From IMG/VR virus record IMGVR_UViG_3300030117_003479, positions 1 through 22,869 of that record: 22,869 nucleotides of DNA; one strand, written 5' to 3'. Each line of letters starts with the position of its first letter. The first letter of the stretch is position 1. The DNA is from a virus. The notes beneath the pieces are model-generated. The model worked only from the letters and a program-made list of their open reading frames with translations, was not told where the DNA came from and did not search any database. This document shows, in pieces, positions 6,077 to 14,154 of the stretch. The position numbers were made by a program, and so were the translations under genes.

Positions 6077-9000
6077 TTATCCTTTAAGTGCTTTAACTTC
6101 TGCACTTAGTTCTTGTACAGCCTTCAGCAACGGAATCACCAAGTTGCTGTACTTCACCGCCAGCTTTCCGTTCGCGCCTTTAGTCACCAAATCAAACTCA
6201 ACACCGGCATCAGCCATCGCGGTTTGTACATCCTGTGCGACAAGTCCGAGACGCACCGTGTCATCGTCGTCTGGTCGTTCGTCAGCCGGTACAGTTACTG
6301 TCTTGTAAACAGCTTCTTGTGCCTCGACTGCTGGACTCACCAAGCGACGTTCCTTGACTTCCTCAACTGCTGGCTCGGCTGGTGTAATCACGCGCACTTC
6401 AGTTCGTGCTGGAACAGCCGGTGATACCAAGCGGCGTTCAGTACGTTCCGGTTCAGCTTCGCGGACAACAACCATCTCGCGCACTTCTTCCTGCGCTTCT
6501 TGAACCACGACAGTCTCACGCTTCTCCTCGCGTGCCTCCTGCACAACAACGGTTTCGCGCTTCTCCTCTTGTGCTTCTTGAACGACGTACTCCTCGCGAA
6601 CCGGACATTGATGTATCACTTGTTCGGTGACAGCCGCTTTGGCTTCAACTGCTGGCTCAACAATTTCAGTTCGTGCTGGCTCAAGTTCAACGATTTCAGT
6701 CTTGGCCGGTTCAATAACCACGGTTTCCATGACTGCGTTACCTTCTTCGTCAACAACACCGTCACCATTTTCGTCTACTGTTTGACGTTCTTCTGTGACC
6801 GCTGGAATCTCACGTTCCTCCGTAACTGCTGGAACCTCGCGAGTGACCGCTTCTTTGGCTTCAACAGCCGGTGAAATAATGTTCAAGCATGGAGTACCGT
6901 CCTCGTTGACGACCGGATGATCCACATACAACGGAGTCCGCTCAATACGAGTGACTGTTTCGGTGGTGACTTTTCGGATGTAGTTGTTGCCTTCACCCTT
7001 AACCATCTCCACCTTCTCAACCTCCTCGGTGACTTCCTTCTCGTCGTGCTTGTGGCGTTCACCTTTAATCTCTTCGCGTGCTTCTTGTACTATGCGCTCC
7101 TCGGTAATTTCCTCCTGCGCCTCTTGTACAACACGTTCCTCGGTAATTTCCTCGCATGCGTGTTGGGTAACTTGTTCCTCCTTGAGTTCCTCAACAGCAG
7201 GAATGATTACGTCTTCCCAAACCTCCTCTTTCGCTGGGTGTTCAATCGTCTCGGTGACTTCCTCAACAGCAGCGCGTGCTTCGACAACAACAACGTCCTC
7301 GTACACGGCTTCAGCAGCTTCAACTGCTGGCGTGACAAGTTCCTGCTGTTCCTCAACGCGATAACGGTGACTCCGAATTTCCTCCGGCCAATCAGCAGGA
7401 TTCAGTTTTTTGTACTCAACGGCAGTTAGCTTCTCAACAAACGACAAGCCAACATTCGTGTCCTTGATGTCACGCTTGATTCGGCGATCCGATAGCGCGG
7501 CGATTGATGTATCCGCGCAGTGAATTGCGCCCGTGTCGTCATTGCCAAGTGTGATCGTGTTGTCACCGTTGGATACAGCCGTATAACCAATGACAATTTC
7601 ATTACTGGGAGCCGTCGATGAGGCGCGAGTATCGTACCCAATGTAAATTGAATTAGCGCCACCCGTATTGTCGCCGTCTGGTGTTCCTGAACCAGGCGTT
7701 GATGATGGGTCTGTTTCGTGGTAGCGACCGGCTTCAAATCCTACTGCAACATTGTTGTCAGCGGCATCGTTGTTTAGTGCAAACAATGCAGCTTGTCCTA
7801 TCGCTGTATTTTTTGACTCACCGCCATCAGCTTGACCCATTGCATTAGAACCAACTGCTGTGTTGTGAGTTCCTGCAACTACAGCGTCCAATGCTTGTGA
7901 GCCGATTGCAGTATTGTGACCCCCAGTAGCCGCTTTGAGTGCTTGATAACCAAGCGCAACAGATTCGTCCGCAGTAGTTAGTGCGCTTCCAGCTTCAAGG
8001 CCAATTAGTACGTTTTTTGAACCATCCGTAACTGCGAGACCGGCATTTACCCCAATCGCCATGTTGACTGCTGCCGCATCGTTTTGTGCCGTCAGCGCAT
8101 TAGAACCGATAGCGATGCAATAGTCTGCACCACTTGCTTCAGCACCCAATGCATCTTTACCAATAGCAAGGTTGTGGTTGCTATCACCAGTTATCGCATC
8201 AGCCGCTGCATAACCGATGGCGATGTTGTAATCGCCTATGGTTATTGCCTTACCGGCATCAAAGCCCATCAGTACGTTGCCGGGGCCGCTTGTTATTGCC
8301 AGACCAGCTTGATAACCAACGCAAACATTGTCGCTGGCTGTCATTGCACCTGCGCCAGCAGTATAACCAATCAGCGTGTTGTTCTGTCCTGTTCCAGCTT
8401 GGAAAGCTGAATTACCCAGTACTGTATTGGCGTTGCCAGTAGAAACTGCGCTACCAGCTAAATAACCGACAACCGTGTTGCCAGTACCACTCGTAATTGC
8501 ATCACCCGCGAGTCCACCTATTGCGGTGTTTTTGACGTTGCCGTTTTGGCTGAGTAGCGCGTTAGTTCCGATTGCTACACAATAGTCTGCGCCGCTTGTT
8601 TCAGTACCTAACGCTTGGTGACCAATGGCGACATTGTAGTGTTCCGTGCCATTAGCCGCATCAAGCGCATACACACCAACAGCGACATTGCCAGTACCGG
8701 TCGTCATATTTGCGCCAGCATTACGACCGACAAATGTGTTTTCAGCACCCGTCGTTAAGTCCTCACCAGTTAAGTAACCAATGCAAGTGTTGCTGTCGCC
8801 GGTTCCTGAGTAGAACGTCAGCGTCTGATTGTTAGCTGTTGTTGTCGCAGCAATTGAAATCGTAAACGACGTAACCGATCCCGCGCTGTTGACTGAATCA
8901 ACATAAGCACCATACGGAATGCCACTACCAGTTACCGTTTGGCCAACTGCAATTTGGCCAGACGAGTCACACAATATTGTTGTTGATCCGTTTAAGTCGC

Positions 9001-12000
9001 AAGTGCCGTCGGTAAATGTGCTGCTTTTGTGGGCGTGATAGCCGAGTGCTGTGTTAGCTGCTGCGTGACCAACTGCAAACCCAGCGTCATAACCAACCAT
9101 TGTGTTGTACGAATCAACAGTTGCGTATCCACTCCGATAACCAAACATTGTGTTGCTGGTAGCAGATTTGTTACGCATCGACGCTTGGTAACCAACAGCA
9201 GTATTGATTACGTTAGCATTTTGACCTTGTAACGCACTGTGACCAATAGCTACACAAGCGTCAGCACCGGATGTTTCGTTGGCTAACGCGCTCGACCCAA
9301 TAGCGACATTGTACAGTTCACCATCGTTGGCTGATGCTAACGCGTTGTAGCCAATTACAATGTTGTTGTGGTTGTTTGTGACGTTTGCGGCAGCACCGTA
9401 TCCAAGTAGCACGTTGCGATAACCGCTTGTCAAATCCTTGCCAGCACCACCGCCAACAACTGTATTATGGTCACCGGTAATTTCTCCTAAACCACCAGAG
9501 TTGTACCCGATGAAAACATTATCGGTTCCCTCAGTTAAGTTTAGACCAGCTTGACTCCCAACCGCCGTGTTGTTTGCGGAGTTTACGTTTTGATCAAACA
9601 AGGCATGAAAACCAATAGCTACGGTGTTGCCGCCTTGGTCTTCGGTCTTGAGCGCGCTGTGACCTATCGCAACATTCTGGTTTGCTGACGTAATCGCTGT
9701 GCCAGCGTTGTACCCAATTGCAACATTGGAATAAGCAGTCGTTGCTGCATCAAGGGTATAACTACCGATTGCTATGTTATCGTTGCCAGTTACCGCAGTA
9801 GTACCATCACCTCGTAAAGCATCACGCCCAATCGCAACACAACTGCTAATTGTAGTAGCGTCATATCCAGCAAGGCGACCAATTAGCACGTTGCTGTCGC
9901 CTGTTACGTCTAGACCGGCGCTGTGACCAACAGCAGTATTGTAGTCACCGGTAACCAGATTAGTTAAAGTATTGTATCCAATGGATACGTTTTGCGTAGC
10001 GGTAGTAACTTTGTCTAAGGCGTAACTACCAATTGCTATGTTGTAGTCGCCTGTGGTGTTGCCGCTTGCACCAAGGAAAGCATTGCGACCGATTGCTACG
10101 CAGTGGTCTACGGTTGTGGCGTAATAACCGGCATTCATACCGACCATCACATTGCTGTTTCCTGTTAACGCAAAAGCTGCACTTGCGCCGATTGCGGTGT
10201 TTTGCGCTCCTGTTACGCAACTAGCTAATGCGTTGTTTCCAACGGCTGTTTGGTCGTCACCCTCTGTTACCGATCCTGCTGCATGAGTACCTACAACAGT
10301 TAAATTCGCTGCACTTGTCGCTGCATCTGCTGCGTGTGAACCGACTACTGTTGCGTTAGCACCCGTAAATGCATAAAGTGCTGCATAACCAATTCCCGTG
10401 TTGTTATCGCCACAATCGCCAGTACCCAATGCAGTAGCACCAAGTGCCGTGTTGTAACCACCGTCAATGGTTGCACTTAAAGCGCCTTGACCAACCGCAG
10501 TCAGATTTAATGCACTAGTTGCTGCGTCTGCTGCACCACTTCCAACTGCAACTGCGTCTGATCCGGTAAAACTAATTAATGCGTGCTTTCCAACCGCTGT
10601 GTTGTCGTCAGCACAATCTGCTGATAAAGCCGCAACTCCGACAGCAGTATTGTTTGCGCCGTCAATCGTTTCGTCTAAACAGTTATCACCCACCGCTGTA
10701 TTGTCATTACCGCTAGTGGCAGCACCCAATGCGTGTTTACCAACAGCAGTTAAACCAGTTTGACCAACTGCAACGTCTGCTGCAAAAGCACCTACTGCTG
10801 TTGCACCGTTGCCGGTGAATGCCTGAAGTGCGCTGTTGCCAACCGCTGTATTGTAGTTAGCGCAATCAGCGTTTAGCGCAGAATAACCAACAGCGGTGTT
10901 CTGTATACCAGTATCAGTCTGACCGCTATTTGAACCAACAAAAGTATTTTGGTAGCCACTCGTTATTGCTGCACCAGCATTGTTACCGACCGCCGTGTTG
11001 TGATCGGCATTATTGTCGTTCAGTGCAGTCAGCGCATCGTGACCAATAGCCGTGTTTCTTACTGCCGTTGAAGCTGAACCGTTTGCATCCAGCGCACCAT
11101 CACCAACGGCTGTGCTTTCTGCGTCACCATTCGCACCGTGACCGATGTTGAGTGAACCAACTGTGAGTGTGCCGCTGGAGTTTATCGTTAAATCCGCCGC
11201 CGGTTCGCTGAAACCTCCACTTGCGTTCGCAGTCCCAATAGTCAGCGTTCCGGTATTTGTGACCTTAATTGCGGCAGTGTACCCCTCTGTGCCACTCGCC
11301 TTTCCACCAAAAGTTAAAAGCGAAGCCGCGCCGCTGCCTTGTGCAGGATTGTGCAGCAGTAACTCGGGGCCGACTGCTGTGCTAGCCGAACCTTCTAGCT
11401 GCATTTTCTTCGCGCCGACGTTGGCATCAAGTGCAGCAGCACCTACCAGAACGTCGCCGGTGCTGTTAGCAATTGACAGTCGTGTCGTTTGATTAGTTTG
11501 CAGTGCCAATCCTCCGACGACTGCATTCATTTTCAAACCACCAGACGCACCGCTGCCTGTTGAAATCGTGCCGCTGTCGGCCCAACCCGCAACGCCTGTG
11601 TAGTTTGAACCGTTCATCGACAGGTCTAAATTACCGCTGTCGCTGAGTACGTTCACCATCGCACGCGCTGCTGTGCCGGTGGATTCGTTCTTAACTCCAA
11701 ATTTAACTATGCCGTTTGAATCAGTATGCTGTTCGATGTTTCCGTCACTTGCTATAGTGAGACGCTCGGTATTTGTTCCAGCATCGGGACAAGTTGAAAA
11801 TACGAGCGAAGTTGACTCGTCAGCGTCTGTTGCAGTCTCTTTTTTCGCCGCTATCGAAGCACCTTCAAACGAAGCCGTGCTGTGCGGAATGTAGAAACTT
11901 TGTTTCGGCCCCATTCCTGCGACCAAGTTTACGCCTTCATCTTTAACTTCTAGACGCGCAACTTCTAATGGAGACGATCCGGTTGTTGCTGGGACTTTGG

Positions 12001-12205
12001 CGTGAAACGCAACAGCCGGTGAAATACCAATTCCTAATTCGGCAGCACCACTGCTTGCGTCTTGTATTATGTAGACGCCATCAGCACCGCCATCAGACGG
12101 TTGCCATTGCATGATCTCGCCAGAACCATCTGATCTAACGATGGGTTCGTTTTCGTAAGAGACACCTGTTGTATGAATTGAACTTTGCTGAGTAATCCTA
12201 GCCAT
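6077..12205 (-). CDS. Giant tail-fibre/spike with YadA-head-like repeats and a split S74 chaperone
   Basis: This 2042-residue protein starts at ATG 12205 with a TAAGG ribosome site. Residues 1 to about 360 form a β-rich N-terminal part. Residues about 364-1555 are dozens of repeats of the form N-T-A-V/I-G-x-x-A-L/G with spacing of mostly 16-22 residues, the left-handed β-roll pattern of YadA-type adhesin heads; an unrelated β module interrupts them near 1066-1134. The C-terminus is a Peptidase_S74 intramolecular chaperone: Ser1572 in ALSDRRIKRDI is the expected self-cleavage residue, and GLVAQDV begins at 1987, followed by a terminal coiled helix. Between those parts (about 1605-1980) lies a Glu/Val-rich insert with 13-residue repeats and an EF-hand-like loop. 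The S74 domain is known to trimerise fibres and then cut itself off. Receptor binding is inferred. Confidence 0.9.
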   Translation of the reverse strand: MARITQQSSIHTTGVSYENEPIVRSDGSGEIMQWQPSDGGADGVYIIQDASSGAAELGIGISPAVAFHAKVPATTGSSPLEVARLEVKDEGVNLVAGMGPKQSFYIPHSTASFEGASIAAKKETATDADESTSLVFSTCPDAGTNTERLTIASDGNIEQHTDSNGIVKFGVKNESTGTAARAMVNVLSDSGNLDLSMNGSNYTGVAGWADSGTISTGSGASGGLKMNAVVGGLALQTNQTTRLSIANSTGDVLVGAAALDANVGAKKMQLEGSASTAVGPELLLHNPAQGSGAASLLTFGGKASGTEGYTAAIKVTNTGTLTIGTANASGGFSEPAADLTINSSGTLTVGSLNIGHGANGDAESTAVGDGALDANGSASTAVRNTAIGHDALTALNDNNADHNTAVGNNAGAAITSGYQNTFVGSNSGQTDTGIQNTAVGYSALNADCANYNTAVGNSALQAFTGNGATAVGAFAADVAVGQTGLTAVGKHALGAATSGNDNTAVGDNCLDETIDGANNTAVGVAALSADCADDNTAVGKHALISFTGSDAVAVGSGAADAATSALNLTAVGQGALSATIDGGYNTALGATALGTGDCGDNNTGIGYAALYAFTGANATVVGSHAADAATSAANLTVVGTHAAGSVTEGDDQTAVGNNALASCVTGAQNTAIGASAAFALTGNSNVMVGMNAGYYATTVDHCVAIGRNAFLGASGNTTGDYNIAIGSYALDKVTTATQNVSIGYNTLTNLVTGDYNTAVGHSAGLDVTGDSNVLIGRLAGYDATTISSCVAIGRDALRGDGTTAVTGNDNIAIGSYTLDAATTAYSNVAIGYNAGTAITSANQNVAIGHSALKTEDQGGNTVAIGFHALFDQNVNSANNTAVGSQAGLNLTEGTDNVFIGYNSGGLGEITGDHNTVVGGGAGKDLTSGYRNVLLGYGAAANVTNNHNNIVIGYNALASANDGELYNVAIGSSALANETSGADACVAIGHSALQGQNANVINTAVGYQASMRNKSATSNTMFGYRSGYATVDSYNTMVGYDAGFAVGHAAANTALGYHAHKSSTFTDGTCDLNGSTTILCDSSGQIAVGQTVTGSGIPYGAYVDSVNSAGSVTSFTISIAATTTANNQTLTFYSGTGDSNTCIGYLTGEDLTTGAENTFVGRNAGANMTTGTGNVAVGVYALDAANGTEHYNVAIGHQALGTETSGADYCVAIGTNALLSQNGNVKNTAIGGLAGDAITSGTGNTVVGYLAGSAVSTGNANTVLGNSAFQAGTGQNNTLIGYTAGAGAMTASDNVCVGYQAGLAITSGPGNVLMGFDAGKAITIGDYNIAIGYAAADAITGDSNHNLAIGKDALGAEASGADYCIAIGSNALTAQNDAAAVNMAIGVNAGLAVTDGSKNVLIGLEAGSALTTADESVALGYQALKAATGGHNTAIGSQALDAVVAGTHNTAVGSNAMGQADGGESKNTAIGQAALFALNNDAADNNVAVGFEAGRYHETDPSSTPGSGTPDGDNTGGANSIYIGYDTRASSTAPSNEIVIGYTAVSNGDNTITLGNDDTGAIHCADTSIAALSDRRIKRDIKDTNVGLSFVEKLTAVEYKKLNPADWPEEIRSHRYRVEEQQELVTPAVEAAEAVYEDVVVVEARAAVEEVTETIEHPAKEEVWEDVIIPAVEELKEEQVTQHACEEITEERVVQEAQEEITEERIVQEAREEIKGERHKHDEKEVTEEVEKVEMVKGEGNNYIRKVTTETVTRIERTPLYVDHPVVNEDGTPCLNIISPAVEAKEAVTREVPAVTEEREIPAVTEERQTVDENGDGVVDEEGNAVMETVVIEPAKTEIVELEPARTEIVEPAVEAKAAVTEQVIHQCPVREEYVVQEAQEEKRETVVVQEAREEKRETVVVQEAQEEVREMVVVREAEPERTERRLVSPAVPARTEVRVITPAEPAVEEVKERRLVSPAVEAQEAVYKTVTVPADERPDDDDTVRLGLVAQDVQTAMADAGVEFDLVTKGANGKLAVKYSNLVIPLLKAVQELSAEVKALKG
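6431..6586 (-). repeat. Four 39-bp tandem repeats in the S74 insert
   Basis: The encoded protein repeats a 13-residue unit about four times: VVQEAQEEKRET, VVVQEAREEKRET, VVVQEAQEEVREM and VVVREAEPERTER (residues about 1874-1925). The DNA copies are similar but diverged at many third positions, so the repeat is kept at protein level. It is predicted to be highly charged and helical or extended. Confidence 0.75.
7037..7153 (-). repeat. Second block of 13-residue repeats in the S74 insert
   Basis: This codes for about three 13-residue units from residue 1685: EEITEERVVQEAQ, EEITEERIVQEAR and EEIKGERHKHDEK. It is the same unit as the block at 6431-6586 in a different phase, showing that the insert grew by tandem duplication. 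Confidence 0.7.
7540..11115 (-). repeat. Long array of diverged repeats coding the fibre shaft/head
   Basis: The DNA is a long string of related short units coding for NTAVG/NVAIG-type repeats. Larger units are visible: the words SGADACVAIG, SGADYCVAIG and SGADYCIAIG have their Cys codons at 9256, 8581 and 8119. The last two are 462 bp (154 residues) apart; the first two are 675 bp apart, which is 154 residues plus a 71-residue insert. A separate 87-residue period links Cys codons at 10102 and 9841. Confidence 0.8.
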
Positions 12206-12221
12206 AACGTAGCCTTATGTT

Positions 12222-12584
12222 TTAGTAAGCTGTACCAGGCGTGTGAACACTATCGCCAATCTGCACGCTAAAAACCACGGCAGTAGTCGTAGCTGTTCCC
12301 GCTGCTGTACACGCTGTTACGTCTGTAAATTGTACATCGCCTATATCAGCCTGTGACATAGGAGAAAGTTTTATATGATAAACGTCATCTGTAGCAACTC
12401 CATCTACACGAATGTACATATTTTCAGAGCCAACATTTTGAACTAATGCTGTTGCGTACTGATAACGTCCGTCAAGAAGCTTTACGTTTTCACCACCTCC
12501 TGCATCAAGAGGAACTGTAACTAAAGAAGGAGTGTTAACTGTGCCGTTTGTTACGCGACCAGCTCTTAGAGATAAAGTAGCCAT
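12222..12584 (-). CDS. Virion-like β-rich protein, 120 residues, unknown
   Basis: This gene follows the capsid terminator and precedes the fibre gene by 16 nt. The product begins MATLSLRAGRVTNGTVNTPS and includes LLDGRYQYATALVQNVGSEN, MYIRVDG and a Thr/Ala-rich stretch (CTAAGTATTTAVVFSVQIGD). It is short, rich in β-forming residues and lacks Trp and any signal peptide or membrane segment; this composition is like a small decoration, stopper or fibre-base protein. I recognise no specific family. There is no good Shine-Dalgarno sequence; the leader is pyrimidine-rich (CTTTCTTTTTCTATT) because it is the U-tract of the terminator, so some read-through or a start elsewhere would be needed. Capsid decoration and fibre attachment are equally possible. 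Confidence 0.75.
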   Translation of the reverse strand: MATLSLRAGRVTNGTVNTPSLVTVPLDAGGGENVKLLDGRYQYATALVQNVGSENMYIRVDGVATDDVYHIKLSPMSQADIGDVQFTDVTACTAAGTATTTAVVFSVQIGDSVHTPGTAY

Positions 12585-12599
12585 AATAGAAAAAGAAAG

Positions 12600-12625
12600 T
12601 GGAGGGGGCTTTTACACCCCCTCCA
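12600..12625 (-). terminator. Rho-independent terminator after the capsid gene
   Basis: Read on the minus strand this is a perfect 9-bp stem, TGGAGGGGG with CCCCCTCCA, around an 8-nt loop, followed by the T-rich run ACTTTCTTTTTCTATT. It begins 10 nt past the capsid stop. It would end or reduce capsid transcription before the 120-residue and fibre genes, which gives a simple way of making much more capsid than fibre. Confidence 0.9.
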
Positions 12626-12635
12626 TTGTTATGAA

Positions 12636-14036
12636 TTAAGTAGTGCGACGACGACGATAGAATATCGGCAAGCAATGGCGAGCATCACCGGGGATACCAC
12701 CAAACACAGCTTGCGAGATAAACTTCAAGTAGTCACCGTACACGTTCAAGTCCTGCGTACCTGTATCAGACAGAGCAGTACCACTATTAGGAATCAAGAA
12801 CTGATCCGTCAGAGTAACCTCACCGTTCCACTTCATAGAGTAGAACTTCTTGGCACTCATGTTCTTAGAGGCAAACTCTTTCGGCGGTGGGCCAACAGCG
12901 ATTGTCTTAAACGCATCTGCACCGACAAGGAACGCTACCTCGCAACTAGCTTTAGTATCACTACTGGTTGCGCTGATAGCAGTATAGTTGCTATTAGGAA
13001 CTACCTTGCCAGTTGTTCCGTCAACAGTTTGCGGAGCCAGAAAACTGCCATCATCTGTAAACCGTAAAGGATACGGGTCAAACTTAGCAGTAACTTTGCC
13101 GAACAGATCACCAGCAAAACCATCAGATATAAGACTGAGGTTAGCAGAACCTAAACGAGCGTTACCATCGTCGCCGGCTTTGAGGTCAGCATCCCACATC
13201 AAAGAAGACCAAGCCTCCGTAGAGCAAATAAGAACGTACTTACCCTTAATGAACTCAGAGTCTTTTGGTGCGTTTTGAAGACGATCAAACGTAGGAGCCT
13301 GAACATCTTCCTGCAAGTGCAACATAGCTTTGTAAATATCTTTTAAGGTTAAGTTGCCAGCAACATTAGTTGCGCCATGTGCGAACTGGTCACGATAAGA
13401 CTCACCACCACTATTAGTAACTGTAGCAGAGCCACCGTGAGAAGTTGTAGTTCCAATACCGTCAGCGGCGTTGTCTACAAGGCGAACGTCATCACCAGTA
13501 AATGCACGCTTTTCGTGATTTGAGGCGAGCGTTAAACCAGAGCTAAGACCTCTGTTACAAACATAAACGTCCGGTGTCTGGTAATACATCAACGTACGAG
13601 TGAAGATGTTGTTGGCCAAAGCAATTTGACGAACAATATCCTTATGCGCGTACTGAAGTTGATCCCGCCAGAAAGACTCAAAGTTACTCAAGAAACGGAA
13701 ACGATGACTCTCAAAACGATGCGCTCCAAGCTTTGCAGTTTCGTAACGCTCACCAACTTTGAACTGATCTTTCGCAGGGAAAGCATCAAGAGTATTAGGA
13801 GCGAAGGTTATCCTTTCCACAGGGCTAGGCGTTGCGGTCAGGCCATTAAGGGTATCACCCATGTTAGGTTGCCACTTAATAGAACCAAAAAGGCTATCGT
13901 AGGTATTCCACTTAGGGAACTGGGCAACTTCGTTACGTGCGAGATAGAAAGAAAGCTTTCTAAACTCAGGCTGATATGGTGTAGCTGTTGCGTTAGACGC
14001 ATGAATCACACTATCAGCAGCGACTGAACTAGGCAT
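12636..14036 (-). CDS. Major capsid protein
   Basis: This 466-residue protein begins MPSSVAADSVIHASNATATP and has typical capsid-like segments: EFRKLSFYLARNEVAQFPKW, VGERYETAKLGAHRFESHRF, FWRDQLQYAHKDIVRQIALA and, near the end, FYSMKWNGEVTLTDQFLIPN. It lies directly after an acidic scaffold-like gene and before a strong terminator, the usual place of an abundant capsid protein. No catalytic motif or signal peptide is seen. There is no Shine-Dalgarno sequence ahead of ATG 14036; instead a -10-like TATAAT ends 8 nt before it (see the promoter entry), so translation may start on a nearly leaderless mRNA. The HK97-type fold is expected from the packaging genes, not shown by motif. Confidence is high from context, length and composition. 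Confidence 0.85.
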   Translation of the reverse strand: MPSSVAADSVIHASNATATPYQPEFRKLSFYLARNEVAQFPKWNTYDSLFGSIKWQPNMGDTLNGLTATPSPVERITFAPNTLDAFPAKDQFKVGERYETAKLGAHRFESHRFRFLSNFESFWRDQLQYAHKDIVRQIALANNIFTRTLMYYQTPDVYVCNRGLSSGLTLASNHEKRAFTGDDVRLVDNAADGIGTTTSHGGSATVTNSGGESYRDQFAHGATNVAGNLTLKDIYKAMLHLQEDVQAPTFDRLQNAPKDSEFIKGKYVLICSTEAWSSLMWDADLKAGDDGNARLGSANLSLISDGFAGDLFGKVTAKFDPYPLRFTDDGSFLAPQTVDGTTGKVVPNSNYTAISATSSDTKASCEVAFLVGADAFKTIAVGPPPKEFASKNMSAKKFYSMKWNGEVTLTDQFLIPNSGTALSDTGTQDLNVYGDYLKFISQAVFGGIPGDARHCLPIFYRRRRTT

Positions 14037-14044
14037 AATGTTTT

Positions 14045-14073
14045 ATTATATTACAAGTTGAGGAGTCCGTAAA
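14045..14073 (-). promoter_or_regulatory. Candidate σ70-type promoter for the capsid gene
   Basis: On the minus strand TTTACG (14073-14068), a 17-nt spacer and a perfect TATAAT (14050-14045) precede the capsid ATG by 8 nt. Transcription starting 6-9 nt after the -10 box would give an mRNA with 0-3 nt of leader. The -35 box matches the consensus at four of six bases. The -35 lies in the hairpin at 14062-14077. The phage could also use its own promoter signals; no experiment is available. Confidence 0.5.
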
Positions 14074-14154
14074 CTCCGGTTTTGTGAGAGTTCTAATACG
14101 CACTCTCTGCGTTGCGATGCCCTTCGCCTATAGTAGCAGTGGTATGCCCTTACC
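14062..14154 (-). promoter_or_regulatory. Cluster of four small hairpins between scaffold and capsid
   Basis: Four inverted repeats occur in 93 bases. In minus-strand order they are: GGTA-AGGGCA-TACC (14154-14141), which includes the scaffold stop codon; GCGA-AGGGCA-TCGC (14127-14114); GAGAGT, 10-nt loop, ACTCTC (14107-14086); and GGAGT, 6-nt loop, ACTCC (14077-14062). The first two share an identical six-base loop on different 4-bp stems. They could bind a protein, mark RNA processing or slow ribosomes or polymerase before the capsid gene. This is structure read from sequence; function is not shown. Confidence 0.55.

Noticed and set aside
6113-7429. Several plus-strand open frames (up to 170 codons, e.g. 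6917-7429)
   Set aside because: They lie opposite the low-complexity Glu/Val-rich part of the fibre gene; repetitive composition on one strand leaves the other strand open by chance. Their translations are Phe/Asn/Leu-rich and lack ribosome sites.
7540-11115. Tandem repeats considered as a CRISPR array
   Set aside because: Units are diverged, unequal in length and codon-phased, and the translation is a clear NTAVG repeat protein.
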